Source: Nitrobacter hamburgensis X14
GTDB lineage: Bacteria > Pseudomonadota > Alphaproteobacteria > Rhizobiales > Xanthobacteraceae
Direction: 5' to 3'
DNA: 64,000 nucleotides
Assembly (NCBI RefSeq): GCF_000013885.1
Contig: NC_007964.1
Span: forward strand, 2,094,001 to 2,158,000
This document shows positions 1 through 9,600 of this stretch, one piece after another. Within the stretch, counting starts at the first letter, position 1, and the number at the start of each line of letters is the position of its first letter. The notes below the pieces were generated by a model. The model did no database searches. It saw only the letters and a list, made by a program, of their open reading frames with translations, and was not told the DNA's origin. The position numbers and the translations under genes were made by a program.

Positions 1-211
1 GGCTGCGGTTCGGGCGCGGGCAGAGCCATATGTGCTTTCCAAGCAAGGCAAGAAGCGGATGCCTATATGTGCTGAGCGCGCCGTTCCTCCGCGACCTGAC
101 CGGATGGCCAGTGGGCGCACGCCCTAGCCGTCAGGCGAGTAGGAAAACTCGATCCTGAGCAGCCATATCCAAGTATCGAAAGTCCAGAAGGGCTGAACCC
201 GGGAGGGAGTG
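1..211. other. No gene seen at left edge
   Basis: I see no convincing coding region here. The only notable element is the purine-rich stretch just before 212, which is the ribosome binding site of the next gene. Confidence 0.5.
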
Positions 212-1084
212 ATGAGCAGTTTCGATCTTGGTGCTTTTTCCGACGCGGTCGCCGGCATTGCCGAACAGGCCGCACCGACGACCGCCAGTTTCGTGACCCA
301 GCATGGCCGCACGGCAACGGCCTTTCATTGGGGCGATGGATTCTACGTCACCGCCGAGGAGGCGGGCGAGCCGGACGAGGAACTGCGGCTTTCGCTCGCT
401 TCTGGAGAGACCGTAGCTACAGAACTGGTCGGCCGTGACCCATCGACCGGCATCGCACTGCTTAAGTCGGCGCCTGCTGCCGCCGTTCCTGTTCTTGATA
501 ACGCTGGCCCAGTGCGGCCTGGCCATCTCATCGTCGCGGCAGGGCGTGATGGTGCTTCGTCGCTCGCGGAGCTCGGAACGGTGGCCGAGGTCGGGCCGGC
601 GTGGCGCTCGCTGCGCGGCGGCACCATCGACCGCCGGATCAATCTGGCGGTGATGACAGGGGGACGCTCCGAGGGAGGGCCCGTGCTGGACGCCCGGGGC
701 GGGCTGGTCGGGATGTTGCTGTTTGGTCCGCGCCGGCGGGCGCTGGTCATCCCCTTTGAGACGATTGAGCGCACGGTCGCGACGCTCAGGAGCAAGGGCC
801 ATGTCGTGCGCGGCTATCTTGGCGCCGGGCTGCACCCGATCCACCACACCGACGTACAGGGCGCCATCGTTGTCGGCCTCGATGAAGAAGGGCCGGCGAA
901 AGCGGCGGGCATTGTGCTGGGCGACATCGTCACCAGTTGGAACGGCGAGAAGGTGCGCGGACCACGCGAACTGATCCGCAGACTGGGACCAGACAGTGCA
1001 AGCGCTGCGGTCACGCTTGGCGTCTTGCGTGGCGGCGAGGCGCGCGACGTCACGGTTACCATTGGCGAGAAGCCATTGAGCTGA
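212..1084 (+). CDS. HtrA-like trypsin-fold protein with PDZ domain, probably proteolytically inactive
   Basis: The protein (290 aa) has a degenerate trypsin-like (S1C/HtrA) fold over about residues 25-190 and a PDZ domain over about 195-288. The catalytic Asp region is kept (GRDPSTGIALLK). The usual His-containing motif is replaced by TAEEAGE, and the GNSGGP serine motif reads RSEGGP, putting Glu where the nucleophilic Ser should be. I therefore infer a pseudoprotease, perhaps a sensor or chaperone of unfolded envelope proteins. No clear signal peptide is visible. ATG at 212 is chosen because GGGAGGGAG lies just upstream; a GTG at 209 is in frame. The LuxR-type regulator remnant follows 20 nt downstream, a pairing that suggests co-function. 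Family assignment is fairly sure; inactivity is read from the motifs only. Confidence 0.8.
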   Translation: MSSFDLGAFSDAVAGIAEQAAPTTASFVTQHGRTATAFHWGDGFYVTAEEAGEPDEELRLSLASGETVATELVGRDPSTGIALLKSAPAAAVPVLDNAGPVRPGHLIVAAGRDGASSLAELGTVAEVGPAWRSLRGGTIDRRINLAVMTGGRSEGGPVLDARGGLVGMLLFGPRRRALVIPFETIERTVATLRSKGHVVRGYLGAGLHPIHHTDVQGAIVVGLDEEGPAKAAGIVLGDIVTSWNGEKVRGPRELIRRLGPDSASAAVTLGVLRGGEARDVTVTIGEKPLS

Positions 1085-1103
1085 ACGGCATGAGGCACAA
1101 ACG

Positions 1104-1719
1104 GTGCTGGTGAGACACGATGGCGACGAGAGCCTGCTCGTTCTCGTCGCGCTCAGCGATGCCAATCGCGGCGAGCGTCTTTCCGCATCGCTGGCCGGAT
1201 TGGGAATCCGACCACGCGGAGGTTGCGGTCGTCGACGACGTTGCGACCGTGAAAAGCTTGCCGCGGGGAACTCCGGCCGTTCTGCTTTCCGGCCGCGGCA
1301 GCGCGGCAATAACGCACGGCAGTGTCGCAGCAACGCTTGGCGCTGATGCCGATCCGGTTCTGATTGCCGCGGCGGCGCGCCTGGCGGCTGCCGGCTATTG
1401 GATAACCGGAGGTGCGGTCAGCGCTTCGGTTCGTCTGCCTAACGAAGTTGCCAACGATCCTGAAGAGACTGCGGCCAGCCTGCCCATCCATCTTTCACAG
1501 CGCGAGGCGGAGGTGCTGGCGTTGCTTGCCGAAGGCGCGCCCAACAAGGTGATCGCCCGCCGGCTCGGCATCTCAGTCCACACCGTCAAGTTCCACGTTG
1601 CGGCGCTCCTGGTGAAGCTTGGCGCCGCCAAGCCGTCGGCCATCCGATCACGATGTCGGGGGCGCTTTCGGAAGCCGTGCAAACGAACGCTCCTGGTTTG
1701 GACGGAATTCGCAGATTGA
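1104..1719 (+). pseudogene. LuxR-family response-regulator-like gene, frameshifted
   Basis: Two overlapping frames together resemble one regulator. From GTG 1104 the first frame gives LVLVALSDANRGERLSASLA, like the start of a receiver domain. From about 1210 the sense continues one frame over (ESDHAEVAVVDDVATV) through to a clear LuxR-type helix-turn-helix (LSQREAEVLALLAEG, NKVIARRLGISVHTVKFHV) near 1495-1640. The C-terminal end after KLGAAK also looks shifted relative to the family's usual ending. The simplest reading is a gene broken by at least one indel near 1200-1215; a sequencing error cannot be excluded. The receiver part lacks an obvious phosphoacceptor context. It lies directly after the HtrA-like gene, probably in the same transcript. 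Confidence 0.55.
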
Positions 1720-1724
1720 GTTCG

Positions 1725-1752
1725 AAGAGGGCTGCTAATCAGCAGCCCTCTT
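1725..1752. terminator. Bidirectional terminator hairpin
   Basis: A perfect 12-bp inverted repeat (AAGAGGGCTGCT / AGCAGCCCTCTT, 4-nt loop) lies between the convergent LuxR-like and cytochrome b561 genes and overlaps the last codons of the latter. There is no long U-tract, so it may act in both directions or mainly as an mRNA end stabiliser. Confidence 0.65.
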
Positions 1753-2301
1753 GCGGCCGGAGATCATGGACGCGACCAGGTTTTCACGATGCTCGAAGCT
1801 CATGATCAGCACGCCGATGACGTGCGCCACGACGAGGCCAACCGTCAGATTGGCCAGGAACTCGTGGACGTGTTCGATCAACTTGGAGCCCCAGTAGGCG
1901 TCCGTGGTCATCACGTAGCCCGTGGCGCACGTGCCGGCCAGCGCGATCAGGAGCGCGACGATCATCGCACCGCCCGCTGGGTTGTGCCCGACATAGCGGG
2001 GAGCTCTGAGCATCACGACGTCGCGAACATAGGCGAGGGCCACTCGCGGCGGACGAACGAAGCTAGAAAATCGCGCATGCCGCGGACCGACGAAACCCCA
2101 GACGATGCGGGCCGCGAGGAGTCCGGCGATGACGTAGCCAGCCGCGACATGTACCCGCTCGATCTCGTCGCCTGTGGCGTAGGCGATCACGAAACAGGAA
2201 ACCAGGGACCAGTGGAAGATCCGGACGAATGGGTCCCAGACCTTGACCGTGGCCGGCGGCGTCGCGCCGCCGGCTCCGATCATGTTGCTCACGGTTCTCA
2301 T
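1735..2301 (-). CDS. Cytochrome b561-type membrane protein
   Basis: The protein (188 aa) is a four-helix membrane cytochrome b of the b561 / Ni-Fe hydrogenase cytochrome type. Candidate haem-ligating histidines lie in helices around RIFHWSL, ERVHVAAGY, EHVHEFLANL and VVAHVIGVL. The family passes electrons between quinone and periplasmic partners; the partner is not known here. ATG 2301 is chosen since it lies 10 nt after the stop of the upstream PepSY gene, giving a two-gene operon; ATG 2283 is an alternative. Its 3' end forms half of the shared terminator. Together with the divergent PepSY/two-component/RND genes this fits a metal- or redox-stress locus, which is inference. Confidence 0.85.
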   Translation of the reverse strand: MRTVSNMIGAGGATPPATVKVWDPFVRIFHWSLVSCFVIAYATGDEIERVHVAAGYVIAGLLAARIVWGFVGPRHARFSSFVRPPRVALAYVRDVVMLRAPRYVGHNPAGGAMIVALLIALAGTCATGYVMTTDAYWGSKLIEHVHEFLANLTVGLVVAHVIGVLIMSFEHRENLVASMISGRKRAAD

Positions 2302-2311
2302 TTGCGAATCG

Positions 2312-2584
2312 TCATATCTGGCCGATGACCTGGCCGTTGGTCGGGTCCACGAACAGCTCGACCCGGTTGCCGTTCTGGTCGAGTGTGTAGAACTCGCCGC
2401 AGGCATTCTTGAGTTTGGCCTTTTGGACTTTGTAGCCTTGAGCCTCGACTTTGGCCTGCAACTGCTCCACCGGGAGCCACTGGGCCTCGGAGGCCGACGT
2501 GCACGGCTTGCCGAGGCTGCCAGCCTGGGCTGTGGCCGCCCCGAGCGTCACGGCGGCAATGGTAAGGATCGCTATCTTGCGCAT
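2312..2584 (-). CDS. Small periplasmic PepSY-domain protein
   Basis: The 90-aa product begins with a clear signal peptide (MRKIAILTIAAVTLGAATAQAG) and continues with a PepSY-like fold (VEAQGYKVQKAKLKNACGEF, VELFVDPTNGQVIGQI). ATG 2584 is preceded by AGGAGA at good spacing. PepSY domains are small extracytoplasmic modules often found beside two-component systems and haem or metal membrane proteins; no catalytic residues are expected. The gene heads an operon with the cytochrome b561 gene and runs divergently from the second PepSY gene at 2734. Confidence 0.85.
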   Translation of the reverse strand: MRKIAILTIAAVTLGAATAQAGSLGKPCTSASEAQWLPVEQLQAKVEAQGYKVQKAKLKNACGEFYTLDQNGNRVELFVDPTNGQVIGQI

Positions 2585-2733
2585 AGGTGTCTCCTGACGG
2601 TGGCCGGCCGCACCATGCGCCGGCAATGCGGGCAACCTTGCCAGAAGCGGCCTGACCGCCGCCTGTTGAGCCAAGTCAGCGATTTGTCAGGTGATATCTG
2701 GCATCCATGTCTTCCAGAGAATGAGTTGTTTTC

Positions 2734-3048
2734 ATGTGCCTACGTCTGCGCCGAGTTCGTGCCCTGATCCTTGCGGTCGCCCTTCTGGCCGCGGGCAGCG
2801 GGGCGCCGGCGTTCGCTCGCGACTACGATGACGCACGACGGGCCGTCGAGGCAGGCGAAATCCGTCCGCTTGCCGACATTCTGAAAATGGTCAGGAGAAA
2901 GCTTCCCGGCGACGTCGTCGGCGTGAAGCTTGAACGGGAAGCCGGCGCCTGGATGTACGAGTTGCGCGTCGTCGACGACAAGGGGCGGCTGTTCGAAATC
3001 CACGTCGATGCCCGCAGCGGCGAAGTCGAACGAACCAAGGAGAAGTGA
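2734..3048 (+). CDS. Periplasmic PepSY-domain protein, first gene of a two-component operon
   Basis: This 104-aa protein has an N-terminal signal sequence (about residues 1-28, ending PAFARD) and a PepSY domain (EIRPLADILKMVRRKLPGDVVGVKLERE, then FEIHVDARSGEVERTKEK). Its stop codon overlaps the start of the response regulator in a TGATG junction, so the two are translationally coupled. Many PepSY proteins in such operons are thought to modulate the sensor kinase in the periplasm; that role is inferred from position. Confidence 0.85.
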   Translation: MCLRLRRVRALILAVALLAAGSGAPAFARDYDDARRAVEAGEIRPLADILKMVRRKLPGDVVGVKLEREAGAWMYELRVVDDKGRLFEIHVDARSGEVERTKEK

Positions 3049-3713
3049 TGCGCGTGCTTGTTGTCGAGGACGACCAGCGGATCGCGGCGGATGTCTCACG
3101 CACGCTCGAAGCGTCCGGTTACGTGGTTGAAACGGTTGCGAACGGCGAGGACGCTTGGTTCCTTGGCGACACCGAGGACTATGGCGCCGTCATTCTCGAT
3201 CTTGGCTTACCCGGGATGGATGGCCTCGCGGTTTTGAAGCGCTGGCGCGCCAATGGACGCCACATGCCTGTCCTCGTTCTCACTGCGCGAGGAAGCTGGG
3301 CCGAGCGGGTGGACGGGATCGACGCTGGCGCCGACGATTACTTGCCGAAACCATTCCGGATGGAGGAGTTGCTGGCGCGGCTGCGGTCCATCGTGCGGCG
3401 CTCAGCGGGGCATGGTTCCTCGGTTATGACCGCGGGCGAGATCACCCTGGACGAGCGGCAGATGAAGGTGACCCGACGAGGCGTGCCGATTGCGCTTTCG
3501 CCGCTTGAGTACCGGCTTATCGCTCATCTCCTGCGGAATCGAGGGCGGGTCGTCTCGCAGCAGGAGCTCGACGAGAACATCTACGGTCACGGCGAAGAGC
3601 ACGACTCCAACACGCTCGAGGTGCTGGTCGGCCGCGTACGCAAGAAGCTCGGCGCCGATGTGATCGAAACGCGGCGCGGCTTCGGCTATCTGATGCCGGA
3701 GGCCCCGGCATGA
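3048..3713 (+). CDS. OmpR/PhoP-type response regulator
   Basis: The protein (221 aa) has a receiver domain (acid pair in VVEDDQRIAAD, phosphoacceptor Asp51 in LDLGLPGMDG, conserved Lys in DDYLPKPF) and a C-terminal winged helix of the OmpR class (LSPLEYRLIAHLLRNRGRVVS, VLVGRVRKKLG, ETRRGFGYLM). ATG 3048 overlaps the preceding stop; a GTG at 3045 is in frame but less likely. The gene overlaps the histidine kinase by four bases (ATGA). It probably controls this operon and the divergent cytochrome b561/PepSY pair; the inducing metal or stress cannot be told from sequence. Confidence 0.93.
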   Translation: MRVLVVEDDQRIAADVSRTLEASGYVVETVANGEDAWFLGDTEDYGAVILDLGLPGMDGLAVLKRWRANGRHMPVLVLTARGSWAERVDGIDAGADDYLPKPFRMEELLARLRSIVRRSAGHGSSVMTAGEITLDERQMKVTRRGVPIALSPLEYRLIAHLLRNRGRVVSQQELDENIYGHGEEHDSNTLEVLVGRVRKKLGADVIETRRGFGYLMPEAPA

Positions 3714-5164
3714 ACCGGCATTCGCTCAGACTGCGACTCGTCGCCGGCGGTCTCATGGCGATCCTGATCGCGCTTGCGATTGCCGGTGGCGCGCTCATCG
3801 TTCTCTTCGAGCGTCATGTTTCACGCACCCTGGCTCAAGATCTCGACGTTCATCTGAAGCAGCTTCTCGCGGGCATCGACGTCGACCCGCAAGGCAAGCT
3901 GGTGCTGATGCCGACGCCGGTCGATCCACGCTTCGCCGAGCCTCTCTCCGGACTTTACTGGCAGGTCGGCGATGACCGCGGGCAGCTTCTGCGCTCGCGC
4001 TCGCTCTGGGATTCCACCATGGAACTCCCGGCGGATCGGCTGAGCCCTGGCGAAACGCACCAGCACCAAGCGTCGGGACCTGGGGACCAGCGTGTGCTGG
4101 TCGCCGAGCGCGCCATCACGCTTTCCGCAGATGGGAAGCCGGTAATCGTTCGCTTTGCGGTCGCCGAGAACCTGGCGAGGGTGTCGGCGGCGACCTCGGC
4201 TTTCGCCAAAGATCTCGCGCTCGCGCTCGTGCTTCTCGGCTGCGTGCTGGCTCTTGCGACATGGGTCCAGGTGGGCGTCGGCTTGCATCCACTGGTCACT
4301 CTGCGCCGCGGCGTGGCCGACATCAGAGCAGGGCGGATCCGGCATCTGCCGTCCTCGGTCCCGACCGAAGTTCGTCCCCTCGTAGAGGAAGTCAATGCAT
4401 TCATTGATGCGCAGAAGAGGGAGATCGAACGGTCCCGCGGCCGCGCCGCCGATCTGGCCCACGGACTGAAAACGCCACTTGCGGCTCTCGCAGCGGATGC
4501 GTCGCGACTCCGTGATCGGGGTGAGCCCGCCATCGCCCGAGACATCGAAGCCGTCGGGGAAGCCATGGGCCGCCACGTCGACCGCGAGCTCGCGCGAGCC
4601 AGGGTTCGCGGGCGAACTCGTGGCGTCCCCGCAGCGTCCACATCGGTGAAACCGCTCGTGGAATCCATCGTCGCGACCGTGTCGCGCACTCCCGACGGCG
4701 CGCGAGTGAGGTTCGAGAACCTCATCGCCGACCATCTTTGCGTCCCGCTCGACCGGACTGATCTTGCGGAGGTTCTGGGTAATCTGATCGAGAACGCGGC
4801 CCGGCATGCCGGAAGATCGGTCCGCATCACCGACGGAAGCCAATTATCCCTTGTCGTCGAAGACGACGGCGAAGGCATCGAACCGAGTCACCTGTCACGC
4901 GTGCTCGCACGCGGTGCCCGTCTCGACGAGCGAGGCAGTGGCGCGGGTCTGGGGCTTGCCATCGTGCAGGATGTCCTGGATGCGTACGGGTGGCGGCTGG
5001 AGCTCTCCAGGTCGGAGCTCGGCGGCCTGAAGGCGGTAATCGCTCCGATGTCCGAAAGCGACCCGTTATCGTCGCAGAACGAAAGGGGGATCGTTAACCT
5101 CGGAAGCGATCCCGCCCATTCAGAGTTAGAATATCCCATCCAGAGGGATAGGATAGGTACATGA
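3710..5164 (+). CDS. Membrane sensor histidine kinase
   Basis: The 484-aa kinase has transmembrane helices near residues 10-32 and 168-190 flanking a periplasmic sensor region, a HAMP-like linker, an H-box (DLAHGLKTPLAAL, phosphorylated His about 249), an N-box (NLIENAARHA) and G-boxes (DDGEGIEPS, GAGLGLAIV). It is the partner of the regulator it overlaps. The final 35-40 residues after the ATPase domain look like read-through: the DNA encoding them contains the CsoR-type operator at 5132-5155, and the stop codon overlaps the start of the repressor gene. The tail may be a by-product of a promoter sitting in the reading frame. Confidence 0.92.
   Translation: MNRHSLRLRLVAGGLMAILIALAIAGGALIVLFERHVSRTLAQDLDVHLKQLLAGIDVDPQGKLVLMPTPVDPRFAEPLSGLYWQVGDDRGQLLRSRSLWDSTMELPADRLSPGETHQHQASGPGDQRVLVAERAITLSADGKPVIVRFAVAENLARVSAATSAFAKDLALALVLLGCVLALATWVQVGVGLHPLVTLRRGVADIRAGRIRHLPSSVPTEVRPLVEEVNAFIDAQKREIERSRGRAADLAHGLKTPLAALAADASRLRDRGEPAIARDIEAVGEAMGRHVDRELARARVRGRTRGVPAASTSVKPLVESIVATVSRTPDGARVRFENLIADHLCVPLDRTDLAEVLGNLIENAARHAGRSVRITDGSQLSLVVEDDGEGIEPSHLSRVLARGARLDERGSGAGLGLAIVQDVLDAYGWRLELSRSELGGLKAVIAPMSESDPLSSQNERGIVNLGSDPAHSELEYPIQRDRIGT
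5132..5155. promoter_or_regulatory. CsoR-type operator
   Basis: TATCCCATCC-AGAG-GGATAGGATA is an inverted repeat with 10-bp arms (one mismatch) and a 4-nt spacer, ending 5 bp before the CsoR-like gene. The layout matches known CsoR operators (G/C tracts flanked by A/T, 4-nt spacer). It probably lets the repressor control itself and czcBA. Confidence 0.65.
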
Positions 5165-5445
5165 TGACAAAGCAGCACATCCACGAAAGCCATGCCCAGA
5201 TTGTCAAGCGCCTGAAACGCGCGGAAGGCCACCTTCGCCGCGTCATCGAGATGTTCGACGACGACCGCTCCTGCCTCGAACTGGCCCAGCAGCTATACGC
5301 GGTCGAGAAGGCGATCACAGAAGCGAAGCGGACGCTCATCCATGATCACGTCGACAATTGCCTCGACGTTGCAGCCAACAGCGGCTCCTCGAAGCCGACA
5401 AAGAAAATACTCGCCGAGTTCAAGGCGATCGCGCGCTACCTCTGA
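5161..5445 (+). CDS. CsoR/RcnR-family metal-sensing repressor
   Basis: This 94-aa all-helical repressor has Cys38, His63 and Cys67, the same spacing (25 and 4) as the Cys-His-Cys copper(I) triad of CsoR. RcnR-type nickel/cobalt sensors instead use His-Cys-His-His. Cu(I) sensing is therefore the first guess, although the downstream pump looks like a Zn/Co/Cd type, and His-rich residues near the N-terminus (HIHESH) leave Ni/Co sensing open. Start 5161 and 5164 are both ATG; the upstream kinase stop overlaps them. The operator lies immediately upstream, and czcB starts 14 nt after its stop, so repression of czcBA is likely. Confidence 0.9.
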   Translation: MMTKQHIHESHAQIVKRLKRAEGHLRRVIEMFDDDRSCLELAQQLYAVEKAITEAKRTLIHDHVDNCLDVAANSGSSKPTKKILAEFKAIARYL

Positions 5446-5459
5446 CCGGAAACCGGCCG

Positions 5460-6659
5460 ATGTCTTCTCGAAAGTCGATTTGGATACTGGGTCTCGCCGC
5501 CGTCGTCGCGGCGGGCGCGTTCGCGGCTTGGGGACCGGGAGCGCCGGCGCTGCGCAAGACGACGGGTCTGGTCGCGGCGGACAGGCCGCAGGGGGAGAAA
5601 CGGAACCCCGTCATTCGGATGGGCGAAGAGCGGATCGCTTTGGCCAGGATCGAGCAGGTCAAAGTCGGCCCGGCGACGATGGCGACGAGACTGTTGGTCC
5701 CGGCCGTCATTGCGCCCGATGCCGATCAGGTTGCCCACGTGTCGGTAAAGCTGTCAGGAACCGTCGCCGAGCTCCGCAGGAACATCGGCGACGAGGTCGA
5801 GAAGGGCGAGATCCTCGGAGCGCTGGAGAGCCGGGAGGTCGCCGACGCGAAGAGCGAGTACATGGCCGCGCGACTGTCGAACGATCTGCAGCAAGATCTG
5901 GCGGCCCGCGACAAGGCGGCTTGGGGCAGCAAGGCGATACCCGAGCAACAGTACATCAGGTCGCGGAACGCCGCATCGCAGACGGCTATGCGTCTCGACA
6001 TTGCTCGGCAAAAGTTGCTCGCGCTCGGGGTCGACGAAAGCGAGATTGCCGCGATCCCACAAGCGCCAGAGGGAACGCTCAGGCTTCAGAACGTCCGTGC
6101 GCCGATCTCCGGACGGGTAGCGGAACGCAAGGTTGACCTCGGGACCGCTGTCGGGAGGGACAACCTCGAGACGGAGCTCTTCGTCATCGTTGACCTCCGT
6201 AGGGTCTGGGTCGAGATGGCGGTCAATTCGTCTGACCTGCCGGTGGTCCGCGAAGGGCAAAGCGTCGCGGTGTCCGTCCGGGGCGGCCCCGTAGGAACGG
6301 GCAAGATCATCTTCGTCAGCCCCTTGCTCGACAAGGACACGCGGGCGGCGCGCGTCGTGGCCACCCTGGATAACCCGGATCGACTCTGGCGTCCCGGATC
6401 GTTCGTGACGGCAGCCATCGCCGTGGACTCGCGCCCGGTCTCTGTGGCGGTGCCGGCGGTCGCCGTGCAGAGCGTGAATGGGCGCAAGGTCGTCTTCGTG
6501 CGAACTGCCGAGGGATTCGAGAAACGGGACGTGGTGCTCGGTCTTCGCGACGATGGGATGGTTGAAGTGACGTCCGGACTTGCAGCTGGCGAAACGATCG
6601 CGTCTTCGAACACCTTTCCACTGAAAGCCGAACTCTCCAAGCCGGGCGTCGAGGACTGA
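5460..6659 (+). CDS. czcB: RND efflux periplasmic adaptor, CzcB/CusB type
   Basis: The 399-aa protein has an N-terminal export or membrane-anchor segment (residues 1-30), a lipoyl/hairpin section (VAHVSVKLSGTVAELRRNIGDEVEKGEIL, then LRAPISGRVAERKVDLG-type motifs) and a C-terminal barrel. It would bridge the inner-membrane pump CzcA and an outer-membrane channel. ATG 5460 was chosen because residues upstream read through the repressor gene. czcA follows after a single base. No outer-membrane factor (czcC) is present in the window, so the channel must come from elsewhere. Confidence 0.88.
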   Translation: MSSRKSIWILGLAAVVAAGAFAAWGPGAPALRKTTGLVAADRPQGEKRNPVIRMGEERIALARIEQVKVGPATMATRLLVPAVIAPDADQVAHVSVKLSGTVAELRRNIGDEVEKGEILGALESREVADAKSEYMAARLSNDLQQDLAARDKAAWGSKAIPEQQYIRSRNAASQTAMRLDIARQKLLALGVDESEIAAIPQAPEGTLRLQNVRAPISGRVAERKVDLGTAVGRDNLETELFVIVDLRRVWVEMAVNSSDLPVVREGQSVAVSVRGGPVGTGKIIFVSPLLDKDTRAARVVATLDNPDRLWRPGSFVTAAIAVDSRPVSVAVPAVAVQSVNGRKVVFVRTAEGFEKRDVVLGLRDDGMVEVTSGLAAGETIASSNTFPLKAELSKPGVED

Positions 6660-6660
6660 G

Positions 6661-9600
6661 ATGATCGCGCGCATCGTCGATTTCTCGGTCAGGCGCCGAT
6701 GGCTGGTTCTGCTGATCGCTTTGGTTGCTGCGGCCACCGGACTCTGGTCGCTGACCAGGTTGCCGATCGACGCCGTCCCCGACGTGACCAATGTCCAGGT
6801 ACAGGTCAACGCAACGGCGGCGGCGTTGACACCGGTCGAGATCGAGAAGCAGGTCACGGTCACGCTGGAAACCGCGCTGGCCGGCATACCCGGCCTGGAG
6901 TCGACACGCTCCTTCTCGCGGAACGGCTTCGCGCAGGTGACCGTCGTGTTCGTCGACGGCACGAACATCTACTTCGCGCGGCAACTCGTCGCCGAGCGCA
7001 TCAACGACGCCAAATCCTCGCTACCTCCGGGCGTGGAGGTGAAGATGGGGCCGGTCTCGACCGGTCTCGGCGAAATCTACTGGTGGGCCGTCGAATACGA
7101 AAAGCCCGGCGCTATTGCGCCCGTCCGCGACGGCCAGCCCGGCTGGCAGAGCGACGGCAGCTATCTGACGCCGGAGGGCGAGAGATTGACCGACGACTTC
7201 CGCCGGACGGTCTACCTCAGGACGGTACAGGATTGGATCGTCCGGCCGCAGATGAAGACGGTGCCCGGCGTGGCCGGCGCCGACGCGATCGGCGGTTTCG
7301 TCAAGCAGTATCAAGTGCAGCCGGATCCCGCGAAGCTCGTCGGCTACGGCCTCTCCTTGAAGCAAGTCATCGAGGCGATCGAAGCCAACAACGCCAGCCG
7401 AGGCGCCAACTACATCGAGCAGAACGGCGAGGGCTACGTGGTCCGCGCCGCCGGGCGCGTCGAGAACGTGGAGGACATCGGACAGATCGTGGTCTCGACC
7501 CGGAATGGGGTGCCCGTACGGATCAGGGACGTCGCCGATGTCACCATCGGGAGGGAGTTGAGATCCGGAAGCGCCAGCGTAAATGGACGCGAGGTCGTGC
7601 TCGGAATAGCCCTGATGCTGATCGGCGGAAACAGCCGCACCGTCGCTGCCGCGGCGGACGCCAAGATCAAAGAGATCACCAAGATGCTACCGCCGGGCAT
7701 CCACGCCCGAACGGTGCTCAACCGCACGCAACTCGTCGACGCCACGATCCACACCGTCGCGACCAACCTGGCCGAAGGCGCGCTGCTGGTAATCGCCGTG
7801 CTGTTCCTGCTGCTCGGCAACTTCCGGGCGGCCTTGATCACGGCCTGCGTCATTCCGATCACGATGTTGCTGACCGCGACGGGCATGCTGCGGGGGCACA
7901 TCAGCGCGAACCTGATGAGCCTCGGCGCGCTTGACTTCGGCCTGATCGTCGACGGCGCGGTGATCATTTGCGAGAACAGCCTTAGACACCTCGCCGAGCG
8001 GCAGGTTGCTCTCAGACGGGCGCTTTCGCGCGACGAACGCCTCAAGACGATCACCGCGTCCGCGGTCGAGATGATCCGGCCGACCGTCTATGGCCAGCTC
8101 ATCATCATCCTCGTCTACGTCCCGCTGCTCACCTTCTCCGGCGTGGAAGGCAAGACGTTCGAGCCGATGGCGCTGACGGTGATGATCGCGCTGGCCACGG
8201 CCTTCGTGGTCTCCCTGACCTTCGTCCCAGCCGCGACAGCGATCGTCCTGACGAGGCCCGTGAGGGAGAGCGAGAACTTCCTGGTCCGCCGGCTGAAGGA
8301 TGCCTACGCGCCGATCCTGTCCCGAAGCATCACGAAACCCGGCTTGGTCATCACAGCGGCGGCTGCGCTCTTCGCCGCCTCGCTCGTCCTGTTCTCCCGC
8401 CTGGGGCAGGAGCTCACGCCGACGTTGGACGAGAAAAACATCGTCATGGAAGTGAAGCGCGTACCGAGCACCGCACTGGCGCAGGCTCAGGCCATGCAGC
8501 TGGAGATCGAGAAGGTGATCAGCAAATTCCCTCAGGTCGCGTTCGTGTTCTCGCGAACCGGCACGCCGGACCTGGCGGCCGATCCGATGCCGCCCAGCGC
8601 GTCGGACACCTACATCATCGTCAAGCCGCAACGGGACTGGCCCGATCCCTCGATGACGAAGGATGATCTCATCCAAGCGATCGAGTCGGAAGCGACCAAG
8701 CTCCCCGGCAACAAGGTCGGCTTCTCGCAACCGATCGAGATGCGCTTCAACGAACTCATCGCCGGCGTTCGTGAGGATCTCGGCGTCAAGGTGTTCGGCG
8801 ACGACTTCTCGGAAATGCAACGGACGGCGGCGCGCATCGCGGACGTCCTGAGAAAGATCGACGGCGCCGAAAGCGTGAAGGTCGAGGAAACCAGCGGGCT
8901 GCCGTTTTTGGAGATCCGGATCGACAAGGCCGAGATCGCGCGGCGAGGCCTTAATCTTGCGGACGTCCAGGACCTGATCGAGACTGCCGTCGGCGGACGC
9001 GCGGCGGGACTGGTGTTCGAGGGAGACCGGCGCTTCCAGATCGTGGTCCGGCTGAACGACGCGCTGCGCAACGACATCTCCGCGCTGGAAAACCTCCCGG
9101 TGCCGTTGCCGCATTCCAATCCGAACGCGCCGGCTTCGACCGTGCCGCTGCGCGCAGTCGCAACGTTCGAGCAAACGGAAGGGGCCAACCAGATCAGCCG
9201 CGAGAACGGCAAGCGGCGCGTTGTCACGACCGCCGAGGTCCGCGGGCGAGACATCGGATCGCTGGTCGCTGAGGCCCAGGCGAAGGTTGCGGAAAAGCTG
9301 AAGCTGCCGCCGGGTAGCTACTTGGCCTGGGGCGGGCAATTCGAAAACTTCTCAGTCGCGCGCCAGCGGCTCGCGATTGTCGTCCCCGCATGCTTCGCGA
9401 TGATCTTCCTGCTTCTCTTCGGCGCTTTGGGGTCGGCGCGCGACGCACTCCTTGTGTTCAGTGCCGTGCCGCTCGCGCTGACCGGTGGGATTGCCGCGCT
9501 GTGGCTGCGCGGCATGCCGTTCTCAATATCTGCCGCGGTAGGCTTCATCGCCCTATCGGGCGTGGCCGTGCTCAACGGTCTGGTGATGTTGACCCAGATC

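Noticed and set aside
131..1333. 400-codon antisense open frame opposite the HtrA-like gene
   Set aside because: Shadow of GC-rich coding sequence; composition is Arg/Ala/Pro-rich with no domain, and the sense strand encodes recognisable domains.
2666..2679. TTGAGCCAAGTCAG, a FixK-like site between the divergent PepSY genes
   Set aside because: One mismatch, far from the island, next to genes with their own two-component system. Its distance to the 2734 start (61.5 nt) is suggestive, but a single imperfect match is expected by chance.
7687..9339. 550-codon antisense open frame opposite czcA
   Set aside because: Antisense shadow with biased composition and no recognisable domain; czcA is clear on the plus strand.
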